Assembly (NCBI RefSeq): GCF_900143095.1
Contig: NZ_FRDA01000016.1
Coordinates: 1 to 64,000 of the forward strand
From: Pseudomonas asturiensis
GTDB taxonomy: Bacteria > Pseudomonadota > Gammaproteobacteria > Pseudomonadales > Pseudomonadaceae
Direction of reading: 5' to 3'
Length of the DNA stretch: 64,000 bases
The first letter of the stretch is position 1; each line of letters begins with the position of its first letter. This document shows positions 63,846 to 64,000 of this stretch, piece after piece. The position numbers and the translations under genes were made by a program. The notes beneath the pieces are model-generated. The model did not search any database. It saw nothing but the letters and a program-made list of their open reading frames with translations, and was not told where the DNA came from.

Positions 63846-64000
63846 ATGGAAGACACCGACCTGCAAGCGCTGATGAAACGAGTGGAGCTGCTACTCAAGC
63901 ACGCCGAGCAACTTAAAGCCCAAAACGCACTCCTATTAGCTCAGGAAAAATCCTGGCGCGAGGAACGCGCCCACCTCATTGAAAAGAACGAAATCGCCCG
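63846..64000 (+). CDS. Short coiled-coil protein, TIGR02449 family (partial)
   Basis: The ATG at 63846 opens a frame that runs off the window end, so only the first 51 codons are visible. The sequence is a heptad-rich coiled coil (MKRVELLLKHAEQLK, then LLLAQEKSWREER) as in the TIGR02449 family, ZapB-like small proteins found next to zapA in Pseudomonas. The weak ribosome binding site is GTGGAAAACA. The remaining gene lies beyond the window. Confidence 0.8.
   Translation, partial: MEDTDLQALMKRVELLLKHAEQLKAQNALLLAQEKSWREERAHLIEKNEIA

Noticed and set aside
1..64000. CRISPR arrays, tRNA or rRNA genes, insertion sequences
   Set aside because: No regularly spaced direct repeats, cloverleaf-type sequences, rRNA-like conserved stretches or transposase frames were seen; the only repeats are REPIN-type.

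Overview
The window looks like the chromosome of a fluorescent pseudomonad, most likely of the Pseudomonas syringae group. The base composition is GC-rich. The core genes (hslO, pckA, rimABK, ompR-envZ, tex, gshA, argA, argE, gcvH-gcvT, the ubi hydroxylases, pepP, a ygfB homologue) run in an order I know from Pseudomonas, and several REP/REPIN-type palindromes of the Pseudomonas kind sit between genes. I see no rRNA, tRNA, CRISPR array, prophage or insertion sequence. The species is inferred from gene content, not measured.

Bases 1-3.4 kb carry small exported or membrane proteins of unknown role (DUF4399, DUF2059, a 62-residue membrane peptide), a 2-oxoglutarate/Fe(II) oxygenase and an alpha/beta hydrolase. 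Bases 3.6-16.5 kb form a polyamine region. A penicillin-acylase family enzyme (HacB-like) lies next to a spuBCDEFGH operon encoding a glutamylpolyamine synthetase, a polyamine transaminase, two tandem polyamine-binding proteins and an ABC importer. A second glutamylpolyamine synthetase (spuI) diverges from it. The spuA amidotransferase gene known between spuI and spuB in P. aeruginosa is absent here.

Bases 16.6-29.6 kb hold eleven minus-strand genes, nine of which look like one transcription unit. They encode an aldehyde dehydrogenase, an M20 deacylase, a heterotrimeric opine-oxidase-like flavoenzyme, a dipeptide-type ABC importer with a Tat-exported binding protein, a PuuB-like amine oxidase and an atypical HAD hydrolase. 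Together they look like an import-and-oxidise pathway for an N-substituted amino compound whose identity I cannot assign. This is the strongest candidate for an undescribed system.

Bases 30-34 kb are more accessory: a GNAT acetyltransferase, a tandem cupin, an AT-richer gap, an exported protein and a soluble protein of unknown family, and a second GNAT. Bases 34-45 kb are core: pckA, hslO, hslR, the rimABK ribosomal protein S6 modification operon, envZ-ompR (with a hairpin terminator between them), tex and a thioesterase. Bases 45-56 kb hold gshA, argA, argE, a CYTH-CHAD protein, an Lrp regulator facing a small ACT-like protein, an orphan GspE-type ATPase, a DUF2388 protein and gcvH-gcvT. Bases 56-64 kb hold an iron(III)-type ABC permease and binding protein, two ubiquinone-biosynthesis hydroxylases, pepP, a ygfB homologue and the first codons of a short coiled-coil protein cut by the window end.
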